Assembly: GCA_963773845.1 (NCBI GenBank)
Contig: CAVZCU010000009.1
Span: forward strand, 992,001-1,056,000
Origin: SIAJ01 sp963773845
Lineage (GTDB): Bacteria > Planctomycetota > Planctomycetia > Gemmatales > Gemmataceae
DNA: 64,000 bases
Direction: 5' to 3'
Part shown: in pieces, positions 16,189-24,470 of the stretch
Layout: each line of letters starts with the position of its first letter
Position numbering within the stretch: the first letter of the stretch is position 1
Program-made: the position numbers and the translations under genes
The notes under the pieces: generated by a model
The model's database searches: none
What the model was told of the DNA's origin: nothing
What the model saw: the letters and a program-made list of their open reading frames with translations, nothing else

Positions 16189-17067
16189 GTGAGCCATCGA
16201 TTTCTGGTGACCGGCGCATCGGGTCAACTGGGAGCTTACATCGTTCGCGAATTGATCCGCCGCGGCCATGAGGTCGTTGCCTGGAGCGGAACACGTGCGG
16301 AAGACGTGCAGGGCGTCTCGGCTCGGCCGGTGGAGTTGACCGATCGGGACCGAGTCGTCCAGGCGTTTCGCGATGCCGAGTCAAACATCGTGATTCATCC
16401 GGCGGCGATGGCGGCGGTCGGCGATTGTGCTCGCGATCCAATCCGAGCGGACGCCGTCAATCATCGCTCGACCGCCAGGCTTGCGGAATTGGCCGCAATG
16501 GCGAAAGCCCGATTCGTTTTCGTTTCGACCGATCTGGTCTTCGACGGCGAGCATGCGCCCTATCGCGAAGGCGATTCGCCGGCCCCGCTATCGGCTTACG
16601 GCCGAACCAAGGCGGATGCCGAACGAGCAGTCGTCGCATTGGCGAATCATGTCGTGGTTCGAGTCAGCTTGATGTTCGGTCCATCGATCCACGGCCGTGA
16701 GAGCTTTTTTGACAAACTGACCGCGGCATTGCGGACTGGCCAATCCGTGCAACTGTTTCACGACGAATGGCGAACACCAATCGGCCTGGCGACGGCGGCG
16801 TGTGCTTTGATTGAAATCGCGACGTCCAATGCGTCGGGGGTGCTTCACCTCGGCGGGCCGGAACGCATGAGTCGATTGGAAATGGGTCAGCGCTTGGCCG
16901 CGCATCTGCGAATCAGCGCGCCTGTCATCGAATCCGTGAGTCGTACGACCGCGGCCGGCGAACCACGGCCGCGCGATACTTCGCTTGACTCAACCCATTG
17001 GCGAGGGCTCTTTCCAAATTCGCCGTGGCCGAATTTTGAAACCGCCCTCAGCGGACGGCCCGGCTAG
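16189..17067 (+). CDS. RmlD-like NAD-dependent epimerase/reductase (SDR)
   Basis: A 292-residue extended SDR protein resembling dTDP-4-dehydrorhamnose reductase. It begins HRFLVTGASGQLGAYIVREL with the GxxGxxG nucleotide site, has the FVSTDLVFDGEHAPYRE region with the catalytic Ser/Thr, and SAYGRTKADAE with the YxxxK pair. The GTG at 16189 was chosen because AGGAG sits at 16176-16180, 8 nt upstream; an ATG at 16153 and the open frame to 16066 have no such site. It could also belong to an SDR of other nucleotide sugars. It is divergent from the oxidoreductase gene, sharing a 77-bp spacer. Confidence 0.8.
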   Translation: MSHRFLVTGASGQLGAYIVRELIRRGHEVVAWSGTRAEDVQGVSARPVELTDRDRVVQAFRDAESNIVIHPAAMAAVGDCARDPIRADAVNHRSTARLAELAAMAKARFVFVSTDLVFDGEHAPYREGDSPAPLSAYGRTKADAERAVVALANHVVVRVSLMFGPSIHGRESFFDKLTAALRTGQSVQLFHDEWRTPIGLATAACALIEIATSNASGVLHLGGPERMSRLEMGQRLAAHLRISAPVIESVSRTTAAGEPRPRDTSLDSTHWRGLFPNSPWPNFETALSGRPG

Positions 17068-17097
17068 CCCGAGACGATGTGATCGAGCGGCCGATCT

Positions 17098-17186
17098 GGA
17101 CGGATTGCAAATCCGTCCTACTGCCGAGAACTCCATGACCGCGCAAGGTTTTGGTTGTAGGACGGATTTGCAATCCGTCCTACAAC
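17098..17186. repeat. two copies of the 24-27 bp palindromic repeat, family A
   Basis: One copy at 17098-17121 ends ATCCGTCCTAC; the second, at 17157-17183, is a complete palindrome, GTAGGACGG through CCGTCCTAC around TTGCAA, extended by GGTT/AACC on its sides. They match the pair at 2870-2930. The block is placed between two convergent genes and may function as their terminator. Confidence 0.85.
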
Positions 17187-17207
17187 CAGGTCTTGCGCAG
17201 GATTTGG

Positions 17208-17681
17208 CTATTTGTGCGGCCGTTCGTACGTGCCAATCAATTCTACTTTGTCTAGCACGTGCCCCTGCATCGCCTTTTCCAGTTCCGCCTTGGTCGGGTG
17301 GCCGAGGTCGGGGAGCATCGTATCGAGCGCGTAGAGCTTGAAGAAGTATCGATGCCGGCCAATCGGTGGGCACGGCCCTCCGTACCCGGTCCGGTTCCAG
17401 TCGTTCTTGCCATCTTTCGCACCCGCGGGCAATTGCTTCACAGCTTCCGCCAATTGCCGAGCATCGGCAGGCAGATTGTAAAGCACCCAGTGCACATAGA
17501 CTCGCTTCGGCGCCTTGGGATCCGGGGCATCCGGATCGTCGACAATCATGGCGAACGACTTGGTGCCGGCAGGCGCTCCGTCCCATGCGAGCGGCGGCGA
17601 TTTGTCGTCGCCATCGCATGTGTAGATCGCCGGAATCGAGCCATTGGCAGTAAATGCGGAAGACGAGAGTGACAGTGCCAT
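17208..17681 (-). CDS. PEBP family protein (YbhB/YbcL-like, Raf kinase inhibitor-like)
   Basis: A 157-residue phosphatidylethanolamine-binding-protein fold member. It shows the two PEBP signatures: DDPDAPDPKAPKRVYVHWVL and GPCPPIGRHRYFFKLYALD. The ATG at 17679-17681 is preceded by CTGGAGGGA at a good distance; the frame's earlier start adds 19 residues without similarity. Bacterial PEBP proteins are of uncertain function; ligand binding in the cytoplasm or periplasm has been suggested. No signal peptide is visible. It is divergent from the Rad52-like gene, with a shared promoter region that contains an AT-rich TATGATAAT at about 17762. Confidence 0.88.
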   Translation of the reverse strand: MALSLSSSAFTANGSIPAIYTCDGDDKSPPLAWDGAPAGTKSFAMIVDDPDAPDPKAPKRVYVHWVLYNLPADARQLAEAVKQLPAGAKDGKNDWNRTGYGGPCPPIGRHRYFFKLYALDTMLPDLGHPTKAELEKAMQGHVLDKVELIGTYERPHK

Positions 17682-17801
17682 GATGAATCCCTCCAGGTGT
17701 ACCTCCAACCTATCCCGGGGACCCATCCAGTGGAACAACCGAGTTCACTTTCGGCGCGAGATATGATAATATGTACAGTGTGACGCAATTGGAGATTGAA
17801 A

Positions 17802-18569
17802 ATGAAGAAGCAAAAGCAAACAAACGAAGCCAAGCCCGCCAATTCGGTGATCGTGGCGTTGTCGGCTCCGTTCAGTGACTCGGAGGTTAAGTTCAAGCCG
17901 CAGGCGGTTCGGGGCAATCGAGCATTGGCTCTGGCGTATGTGGACGTTCGAGCGATCATGGATCGGCTCGATTCGGTTGTGGGGGTGGAAAACTGGCAAG
18001 ACCATTATGAGTTGTTGCCCGACAATTCGGTCATGTGCCGGCTACGCGTTCGGCTGGGCGACCGATGGATTACGAAGACTGACGTCGGCTCGCCGAGCGA
18101 ACAGCCCGATGGCGGCGATCGGTTGAAGGCCGCATTTTCAGATGCCTTGAAGCGGACGGCGGTGAAGTTCGGTATTGGCCGCTACTTGTATCGCTTGCCG
18201 CAGCAATGGGCGGATTACGACAGCTCGAAGAAGCAGTTTTCATCTCCTCCGCGTTTGCCCGACTGGGCGAAGGCGCCAAGCGGATTGGAAGCGGCCCCGC
18301 CTGTCAGTTCTCCCGTGAAGACGACCGGACTGCCTGCCAACGGCGGCGAACTGCATCGGAGGCTGCGAAAGGCGGATTCGGAACTGGCGGCGAAGGGATT
18401 GTGCCCGATTGGCAGTTTGCTCGCTCACGTTACGCAGGCTGGAATTAAGGCGGGATTCGGAGCGGACCTCAACGTATGGCCGGAATCGGGAATCGAATTG
18501 GCAGTCGCCGAGGCCCGCACCTTCAAGTCCCGGATTCGGTCCACACAGGAGTCATCCACGGCAGCGTGA
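17802..18569 (+). CDS. Rad52/Rad22-like single-strand annealing protein
   Basis: A 255-residue protein resembling Rad52-family annealing proteins. The core has LAYVDVRAIMDRLDSVVGVENWQDHYEL, a GDRWITKTDVG stretch and AFSDALKRTAVKFGIGRYLYRLP, the segment typical of bacterial and phage Rad52-like proteins that pair complementary single strands and bind DNA. The N-terminus is lysine/glutamine-rich (KKQKQTNEAK). The start ATG 17802 follows TTGGAG by about 7 nt. Many such proteins come from phages; no phage genes surround it here. Residues after about 150 are a Pro-rich linker and a second small helical part. Confidence 0.8.
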   Translation: MKKQKQTNEAKPANSVIVALSAPFSDSEVKFKPQAVRGNRALALAYVDVRAIMDRLDSVVGVENWQDHYELLPDNSVMCRLRVRLGDRWITKTDVGSPSEQPDGGDRLKAAFSDALKRTAVKFGIGRYLYRLPQQWADYDSSKKQFSSPPRLPDWAKAPSGLEAAPPVSSPVKTTGLPANGGELHRRLRKADSELAAKGLCPIGSLLAHVTQAGIKAGFGADLNVWPESGIELAVAEARTFKSRIRSTQESSTAA

Positions 18570-18694
18570 ACCCAGATTACGAGGAAAATAAAAGGCAAAT
18601 CTTTTCGCGCAAGTCCGGTAGAACCCGTCGTCCCCGTAATGGATGCGGTCCATTCGTCGGTCACTGACCGCGAACGCATCATCGGGTTCTACCC

Positions 18695-19102
18695 ATGCTT
18701 CCCTTCTTGACCCACACCCGGATCTTTGTCCCGCTTACCGTCCTTGTTACGGCTGCCGTACCGGCTGCCCATGCGGGATGGATGGGCTTTCGCAACGATA
18801 CGCGCTCGACTCTGGTCATCCAGGAGACTTTGCCGTCAGGTGCGGTTGGTCGGGCAGGCAAGCCACAGAAGATTTACACGAACGAGACGATTCGGGACAC
18901 CTCGGCAAGCAGTGGCGGTCACCGGTCGTTCACGATTGTTGATTCATCGAATCCAATGAGAGTGATTTACGCGGGCCAATTCCCATGTCCGGCGGCACAT
19001 GAAAATGTGCTCTTCGTCCTCAAATTCGATCGCAAGGGGGGACTGCTCGTGGAAGCCGTTCGTACCCCGAGCGGTATCAGCAAAGCCCGAAAAAAGAATT
19101 AG
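18695..19102 (+). CDS. secreted protein of unknown function
   Basis: A 135-residue protein with a signal peptide (FVPLTVLVTAAVPAAHA) and a small mature domain with the beginning GWMGFRNDTRSTLVIQE, probably a beta-sandwich-like fold judging from the alternating pattern. It contains a single mature Cys and a basic tail (SKARKKN). I recognise no family. The 125-bp gap to the Rad52-like gene leaves it open whether they share a transcript. Confidence 0.6.
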   Translation: MLPFLTHTRIFVPLTVLVTAAVPAAHAGWMGFRNDTRSTLVIQETLPSGAVGRAGKPQKIYTNETIRDTSASSGGHRSFTIVDSSNPMRVIYAGQFPCPAAHENVLFVLKFDRKGGLLVEAVRTPSGISKARKKN

Positions 19103-19822
19103 GACTTCAGCGGAGCAAAAGCTCCTACGCCCGCTCTGGCGTTACGCCTCATTGATACACAGGCAATTCCCTCGGAGGGTGACCGGCGGTCGATGCTGCG
19201 CTTCGACCGCCGGCTAATTTCTGGCATGCCGTCGGCATGCGTGAACTCGATCGCGGTTCGGTCGAATTGAGAGAACGCCCGCTGGCCTCTTCGGCATGGA
19301 AGGCACGACCGCGAAGCGGTCGCAGATATTAGCCGGCGGTCGAAACGCAGCGTCGACCGCCGGAAATCAAGTCACAATAACGGGCCATCCCGGCAGGGAT
19401 CGCAGAACCCCGCCGTGGGAAGCGGGCGGGTGCCATGCCCGCCGCTTTGGGCGGGCATGGAGCGGCTGCCTGCCCCAACTTGCGCACGCGAAGCCCCTCA
19501 TCATTACACACAAGTTTGCAATTGATTGTCTTCAGGCTGAAGGCCTGGGACAACTTAGCCCAGGGCAACGCCCTGGGGTTCGCAGGGCCGCCGCCGAGCA
19601 GGCCGAAGCGCGAAGGCGGCCTGAGTGGGCAGTTTGTGCGTCCCTATCCCAGGGCGTTGCCCTGGGCTAATTTGTCGTCAGGCCTTCGGCCTGTAAGTCA
19701 CAGCAGAGGTGTGTCTAACGATGAGCGCAAAGCCGTAGGCATAGCACCCGGCGTTGCCTTCGCTGACGCTTCAGCCTCCGCCCTCTCTTTTCAAAACTTA
19801 TTCTTCCGGCTCCGCTGGATTC
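19103..19822. repeat. 720-bp gene-free region built of palindromic repeats
   Basis: No convincing gene. Two hairpins of one family occur at 19183-19213 and 19333-19363 (CCGGCGGTCG ... CGACCGCCGG). A larger inverted pair links 19531-19577 with 19649-19695, sharing AGCCCAGGGC and GCCCTGGGCTAA plus AGGCTGAAGGCCT against AGGCCTTCGGCCT. This looks like a sink of short interspersed elements; any promoter for the downstream or upstream gene is hidden in it. Confidence 0.7.
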
Positions 19823-21571
19823 CTAATTCTTCTTGAGCCCGGTGTGAACGATGTTTGGCCAATAGGAAGTCAAATCGAATTTCGGATCGTTGTCGATGTC
19901 GTGGCAATGGGCGCACGTCTTGTAGACGCCTAAATACGCCCGGTTTTCGGCTTCGCTCATCATCTCCTGGCGCTTGGCCGGATCTTTCTCCTTGAGCATC
20001 TCTTCCAGCTTCGCGGCCGACGGCATGGCGCCCTTGCCATCGCGCTTCCAAGGGCTCAGGGCGGCAAGGTATTTGTGTGTTGATCGGCGAGGTTTGTTCG
20101 CATTGGCGACTTCCTCGGCGACATGCAAATTGCCTGGTCCGTGGCAGGCTTCGCATTGAACGTTCTTCAAGTGCGGCGTTTTCTTTTCGTTCAAATATCC
20201 CGTTTGATACTCGTAGCCGACCGTGTGACAGACGATGCACTCGCCATCGAAGTTGCGGCCCGTCGGATGCTTGGCGAGCTTGGCCAGGGCATCATAGGCA
20301 TGGGCATGCTTGCTCTTGCTCCAGACCGCCCACTCCGCCTGATGACATGTGAAGCACTGCGTGTCGCCGACAAACTGCGCCTGTTTAAATTGCGCCTGGA
20401 CCGCGTGCAGTTTCTTCCGCCTGGCCATCTCCGATAGGTAGTCGTTGTCCCGCACCGTATCGGAGTAGTCCTGTAGCAGCTTCAGGACGGGATGGCCGGC
20501 TTCGTTCTCTGGGGGAGTCTCGAACTCCTCGCTCATGACCACTTTCTGGTAATACAGTTCAATGCCCTTGGCTGCTTTGAAAATGCCGATCACACCCAAG
20601 TTCTGACCCTTCTGCCCGACCTGGCAAATCATGGTGCGGCCGCCGTTGACCACGGTCGGCATCTCCGGCGCATCCGACTCATCGGGCGACTTGCACAAAA
20701 TGACATGAAACTGCGGGAATCCTTCGGCCGCGGATTGGGCATCGGCCTTCTTGCCGGTCGTCGGATCTTTCCAATCCAATGGTCCTTGGTACAGGAGGAC
20801 ATTGACTTGCGGCGGCTTATTGGAGTCTTTCCATTTCTTGAGGATGCCGCTGACGATGGGGCCGGTCCGCGGGGAATAACGGACAGCGCGGTCGATATTG
20901 GCTTGGACCAACTCGGCGCCGGCCACACTGATCACGCCGACCCGAACTCCGCTTTTCGCGGCGAGAATATCCGACTCCGTCAGGGCCGAGCCGCCGTCGC
21001 TGCTCGGGAAATCTTCGCGATTCGCAATATTGGCGGCATGGACTTTCGGGTACTCATTCCCCTTCTGGACGGTGTACCTCGTCAAGGCATTGAGGAGCGG
21101 CATGGCGAGTTCTTCCTTGCCGACGCCGACGGCCTTGTAGCCCATCAGCTTCATGGCCTGCATGCCCACTTCGTACTTGGTCAGCGTTTGCTCGGGGGTC
21201 GGCGTGTATTTCAAAGGCTTCGGCACATCGCCGACGTCCAGGCCGATGACTTCCCAACCCCGGGCCTTCAGCGATTCGATGAAGTTGTAGCGCCGTTCCA
21301 GGCCACCCTTCTGCGGATGCGAGCAGCCACACTTCTGCAAGTAGCCATACATCTGGCCCGTGAGGACGAGGACCAGATCTGGCTTGCGGTCGGCCGGCCA
21401 CTTCTCGAAGAGTTGCTGCGGGGGAACCTTGCCTTGCGGGCCCGCAACCACCGTGGGCGGATCGGCGGACTGGCGAAATAGGGCGATCCAGGCAACCACG
21501 AAGCACGCCGCCGCCAGGAGGCCGAACAGAATGCGGGTGCGAAGACTGCAGCAGGCCGGCTTGATGGTCAC
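19823..21571 (-). CDS. tetraheme c-type cytochrome with N-terminal 5'-nucleotidase-like domain
   Basis: A 582-residue membrane-anchored protein. GTG 21569-21571 is chosen because AGGAGGGG precedes it; the frame extends 18 codons further. One transmembrane helix (ILFGLLAAACFVVAWIALF) is followed by a domain resembling the metallophosphatase/5'-nucleotidase fold (GCGCSHPQKGGLERR, KLMGYKAVGVGKEEL). The C-terminal part has four CxxCH haem sites: CFTCH, CIVCH, CEACH and CAHCH (near residues 407, 447, 474 and 553), together with distal His. The protein probably faces the periplasm and passes electrons, but partners are unknown. The similar combination is known from planctomycete and other genomes as multihaem proteins. 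Confidence 0.8.
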   Translation of the reverse strand: MTIKPACCSLRTRILFGLLAAACFVVAWIALFRQSADPPTVVAGPQGKVPPQQLFEKWPADRKPDLVLVLTGQMYGYLQKCGCSHPQKGGLERRYNFIESLKARGWEVIGLDVGDVPKPLKYTPTPEQTLTKYEVGMQAMKLMGYKAVGVGKEELAMPLLNALTRYTVQKGNEYPKVHAANIANREDFPSSDGGSALTESDILAAKSGVRVGVISVAGAELVQANIDRAVRYSPRTGPIVSGILKKWKDSNKPPQVNVLLYQGPLDWKDPTTGKKADAQSAAEGFPQFHVILCKSPDESDAPEMPTVVNGGRTMICQVGQKGQNLGVIGIFKAAKGIELYYQKVVMSEEFETPPENEAGHPVLKLLQDYSDTVRDNDYLSEMARRKKLHAVQAQFKQAQFVGDTQCFTCHQAEWAVWSKSKHAHAYDALAKLAKHPTGRNFDGECIVCHTVGYEYQTGYLNEKKTPHLKNVQCEACHGPGNLHVAEEVANANKPRRSTHKYLAALSPWKRDGKGAMPSAAKLEEMLKEKDPAKRQEMMSEAENRAYLGVYKTCAHCHDIDNDPKFDLTSYWPNIVHTGLKKN

Positions 21572-21820
21572 GGGGTCCCCTCCTGGGCGGAATGCCCTAC
21601 ATCTTCTTATCGGATTACCCCTCATGTCGGTTCACGCGAAGTGTTCGGGTCAGGGGGTCCAAGGCGGATTCCGAATCCTGGACGCTGAAGTGGAAACTGA
21701 TTGGAATCGAACAAATCATTATCCGCTAATCTCTTGCATCAGATTGTGAAAGCAAGATTGCCAAAATGGTGATGGGAGTGGCAATCTTGGCGCCATCTGG
21801 CAACCTCAGCGGAACACTCG

Positions 21821-22836
21821 TCAAGCCATTTTCCGTCCCAAGATCGGGGCCATTCGTCTGAGCGAACCGAGCAGAGTTTGCACACCCTTGAAGTCGAGTG
21901 ATTGGGCGCCGTCGGACATGGCCTTGTCTGGTTCCGGGTGGGCTTCAATGATGATGCCGTCCGCTCCCGCGGCCAATGCTGCCAGCGACATCGCGGGCAC
22001 ATAAGGCGCTTGCCCGTCCCGTGACTCGGATCGACGAAGATTGGCAGGTGCGACAGAGTCTTGGCGGGCGGGATGACGGACAAATCGAGCGTGTTGCGGC
22101 TGTGATCGGAGAACGTTCGGACGCCCCGTTCGCAGAGAATCACCTGATAGTTGCCGCCGGCCAATACGTATTCCGCGGCCATGAGCCATTCTTCCAGCGT
22201 GGCGCTCATGCCACGTTTGAGCAGCACCGGCTTGCGCGTCTTCGATACCCGCTTGAGGAGCGAGAAGTTCTGCATATTGCGGGTGCCAATCTGAATGATG
22301 TCGACTGCCTCCTCAACCGCCGCGGCATGATCGGTGTCCATCAACTCGGAAACGATGCCGATGCCCGTGCGCTCACGAGCCTTCTGGAGGATTTTCAGGC
22401 CCTCCAGTCCCATGCCCTGGAACGAGTACGGACTGGTCCGCGGCTTGAACGCGCCGGCCCTCAGGTAGCGGATGCCGCTTTCCATCAGGAACTCGGCGCA
22501 TTTGAATATGGTCGCCTCGTTCTCGACCGAGCACGGACCAGCGATGACCGTAAACGTCTCCGAACATATGCGGCCGTGCGGCAGATCGAGGATGGTGTCG
22601 GCCGCGTGCATTTCGCGGCTGGCGAGCTTATAGGGCTTGGTGACGCGGATGCACTCCTTGACGCCTTCCAGCACTTCGAGCTGCCGAGCGTCCACCGCTC
22701 CCGTGTTGCCAGTGATGCCGATTGCCGTCCGCGTGGCTCCCGGCATCGGATGCGGCGTCAGGCCCAGAGTCTTGATCGATTCAATTGCCCGAGCGATCTG
22801 TTCCGGTGTGGCCCCGGCTTGCATGACGACAAGCAT
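21821..22836 (-). CDS. aroF: 3-deoxy-7-phosphoheptulonate (DAHP) synthase, class I beta type (one frame break)
   Basis: Joins phosphoenolpyruvate and erythrose 4-phosphate, the first step of the shikimate pathway. The start ATG 22834-22836 gives an N-terminal ferredoxin-like regulatory domain (MLVVMQAGATPEQIARAI, about 1-70), then the catalytic barrel: TVIAGPCSVE, LRAGAFKPRTSPYSFQG, QIGTRNMQNF, LLKRGM, and DPSHGTGKR. Near 22005-22010 one base is missing, and the frame jumps to YVPAMSLAALAAGADG, which runs to a normal end at 21821. Length about 338 residues is that of the Bacillus-type AroA/AroG-like enzymes. The opposing membrane-protein gene starts only 48 bp away, so promoters overlap. Confidence 0.88.
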
Positions 22837-22884
22837 TTCAATCCCAGGTTGGTCATTGCTCGATACTCCTTTATACTGCCCGCG

Positions 22885-23733
22885 ATGGGCGAGGAATATG
22901 GCAACTCCAGGGACGTCGATGCGGACCTGGTCGAGATCACGAGCCGGCTCGGCGAGCCGGATGCCAGTTATCGCACCAATCCAACTAGCGTTGCCTGGCG
23001 ATTCACGCTGGGGGTGCTGATTGTGATTGCCGCCGCCGGACTGCATTACGTCATGTGGTCCGGACTGGTGCCCTGGCCCGGGCGGCATATCAAGCTGTGG
23101 TTTATTCTCCTGGCGGCGATGTTCGTTGGTCCGGGGGTCGGCCTTTACCTGATCAACTTTGCGATTCGGGGGCGAAATCTGTGCGTGCTCGCCTATCCGA
23201 CGGGACTGTTCATCTGGCATCGCGGCCGGGTCGTCGCGTTTCCGTGGGACGAGATTCGCGCGATTCAGATTCACGGCCTGCCAGTGAAAGCAATACTCAA
23301 TCGCGATCCGGGTTCCGTCTGGTTCGATTTGCAACGAAGCCGTCGACGGGTGTTCGGCACAACGCTCACCTTGACGCGCACGGACGGCGAACAGGCATCG
23401 CTCCCATCGACACTCGACGACTTTCCCGACCTTGGCCGCCTGGTCCAGAGCGAGACCTACCGCCGCCTCTTTCCAACGATGTGGACCGATCTTCGCGGCG
23501 GTCGAGCGATTGAGTTTGGACCGATTGATTGCAACCACCTCGGCATCGCCAATCAGAAACAGATCCTTCCGTGGCCGGAAGTGGCTGATCTATCGCGAAC
23601 CGGGGACAAGCTGGAAGTGAAGCGGGTCGGCAAGAAGAAGCCCTGGACGAAATTCGACTTTCACGATGTGCACAATCCGCACGTATTGATGGGGATCGCC
23701 CATGCGGCGCGATCCCCCGATCCCATCGATTAG
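22885..23733 (+). CDS. membrane protein of unknown function (possibly DUF6585-like)
   Basis: A 282-residue protein. Two transmembrane helices lie near residues 42-60 and 74-93 (FTLGVLIVIAAAG, LWFILLAAMFVGPGVGLY). After these, the soluble part has a PH-like pattern: NLCVLAYPTGLFIWHRGRVVAFPWDEIRAIQ repeats twice in related form (IEFGPIDCNHLGIANQKQILPWPEV). This resembles DUF6585-type proteins, but the assignment is from memory of pattern only. The start ATG 22885 begins MGEEYGNSRD. Its stop shares bases with the stop of the cupin gene on the other strand (tail-to-tail, 23730-23733). Confidence 0.7.
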   Translation: MGEEYGNSRDVDADLVEITSRLGEPDASYRTNPTSVAWRFTLGVLIVIAAAGLHYVMWSGLVPWPGRHIKLWFILLAAMFVGPGVGLYLINFAIRGRNLCVLAYPTGLFIWHRGRVVAFPWDEIRAIQIHGLPVKAILNRDPGSVWFDLQRSRRRVFGTTLTLTRTDGEQASLPSTLDDFPDLGRLVQSETYRRLFPTMWTDLRGGRAIEFGPIDCNHLGIANQKQILPWPEVADLSRTGDKLEVKRVGKKKPWTKFDFHDVHNPHVLMGIAHAARSPDPID

Positions 23734-24461
23734 CCGTATTTCTTGTGGCATTGCCCGGATGTCATCTTCGGGGCCTTGATCAATCCTCCCGCAAGCTTTT
23801 CGCCTTCGGGATCGAGATACAGCCGTCCCGCCGGTTCCTTGATGCTGGGATCGTAACCAACGAAGTGCGCATTGAAAATATACCCGGTTCCCGACGTGCA
23901 TTGGAACCAGTGGACGTTGTCTTTGTGATCGGAGATCGTCGATTCTTCGCCTGCCTGGAAGCTGCGATCAATGGTCGGCTTGATGATGTAATGATCGCTT
24001 TTCGTTTCCAGTCGATCGTAATGCCGGCCGCGGAACGTGCCACGCAGGACAATGAAGCCGGTGCACATGTTGGCGTGCCCGTGCGGCACCACTGCGCGAT
24101 TCTTCTTCAGGCAGAAAATCTGCTTGCCGAACGTCGGCGATTTGAGCCCCTCGACTTTGGTCAAATCGAAGCCGGTGCTGAACGCTCCGTTCGCGGGCGG
24201 TTTGACCTTCGCCGCAATTCGATCCAGTTCGACGAATGATACCAGCTCGGCAAGATTGACCTTTTTGTAAAGCTCGTCCATCTTGGCCTGGAATTCCACG
24301 TCCTTGAGCTTATGGTCCCTCAGGTCGTGCCCCAGGGCGTTCAAATCGGCGAACCATTTGGCGACAATCGGCTTCACGTCGGCGGCGAACAAATCGCTGG
24401 CCCAGAGCATCTGGATCAGCCCATAACTCAGCACGGTTCCGCTAAACTCTCGACGGTTCAT
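23730..24461 (-). CDS. secreted cupin-fold protein
   Basis: A 243-residue protein with an N-terminal signal-like stretch starting MNRREFSGTVL (RR motif, Tat-like) and then a helical linker. The central part, VVPHGHANMCTGFIVLRGTFRGRHYDR, matches cupin motif 1 with HxH and the Gly/Leu core; later NVHWFQCTSGTGYIFNAH is a candidate for motif 2, which would supply another His. Such cupins bind metals and act as dioxygenase- or lyase-like enzymes, but the reaction is unknown. The ribosome site overlaps the stop of the moxR gene upstream (TAGGAG), so the two genes form an operon and may be translationally coupled. Confidence 0.7.
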   Translation of the reverse strand: MNRREFSGTVLSYGLIQMLWASDLFAADVKPIVAKWFADLNALGHDLRDHKLKDVEFQAKMDELYKKVNLAELVSFVELDRIAAKVKPPANGAFSTGFDLTKVEGLKSPTFGKQIFCLKKNRAVVPHGHANMCTGFIVLRGTFRGRHYDRLETKSDHYIIKPTIDRSFQAGEESTISDHKDNVHWFQCTSGTGYIFNAHFVGYDPSIKEPAGRLYLDPEGEKLAGGLIKAPKMTSGQCHKKYG

Positions 24462-24470
24462 GGTTGTCTC

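Noticed and set aside
20492..21481. Long plus-strand frame opposite the tetraheme cytochrome
   Set aside because: Complement of a gene with clear CxxCH motifs; no motif of its own.
22837..23538. Upstream extension of the DAHP synthase frame on the minus strand
   Set aside because: It is antisense to the membrane-protein gene at 22885 and has no similarity; DAHP synthase begins at 22836.
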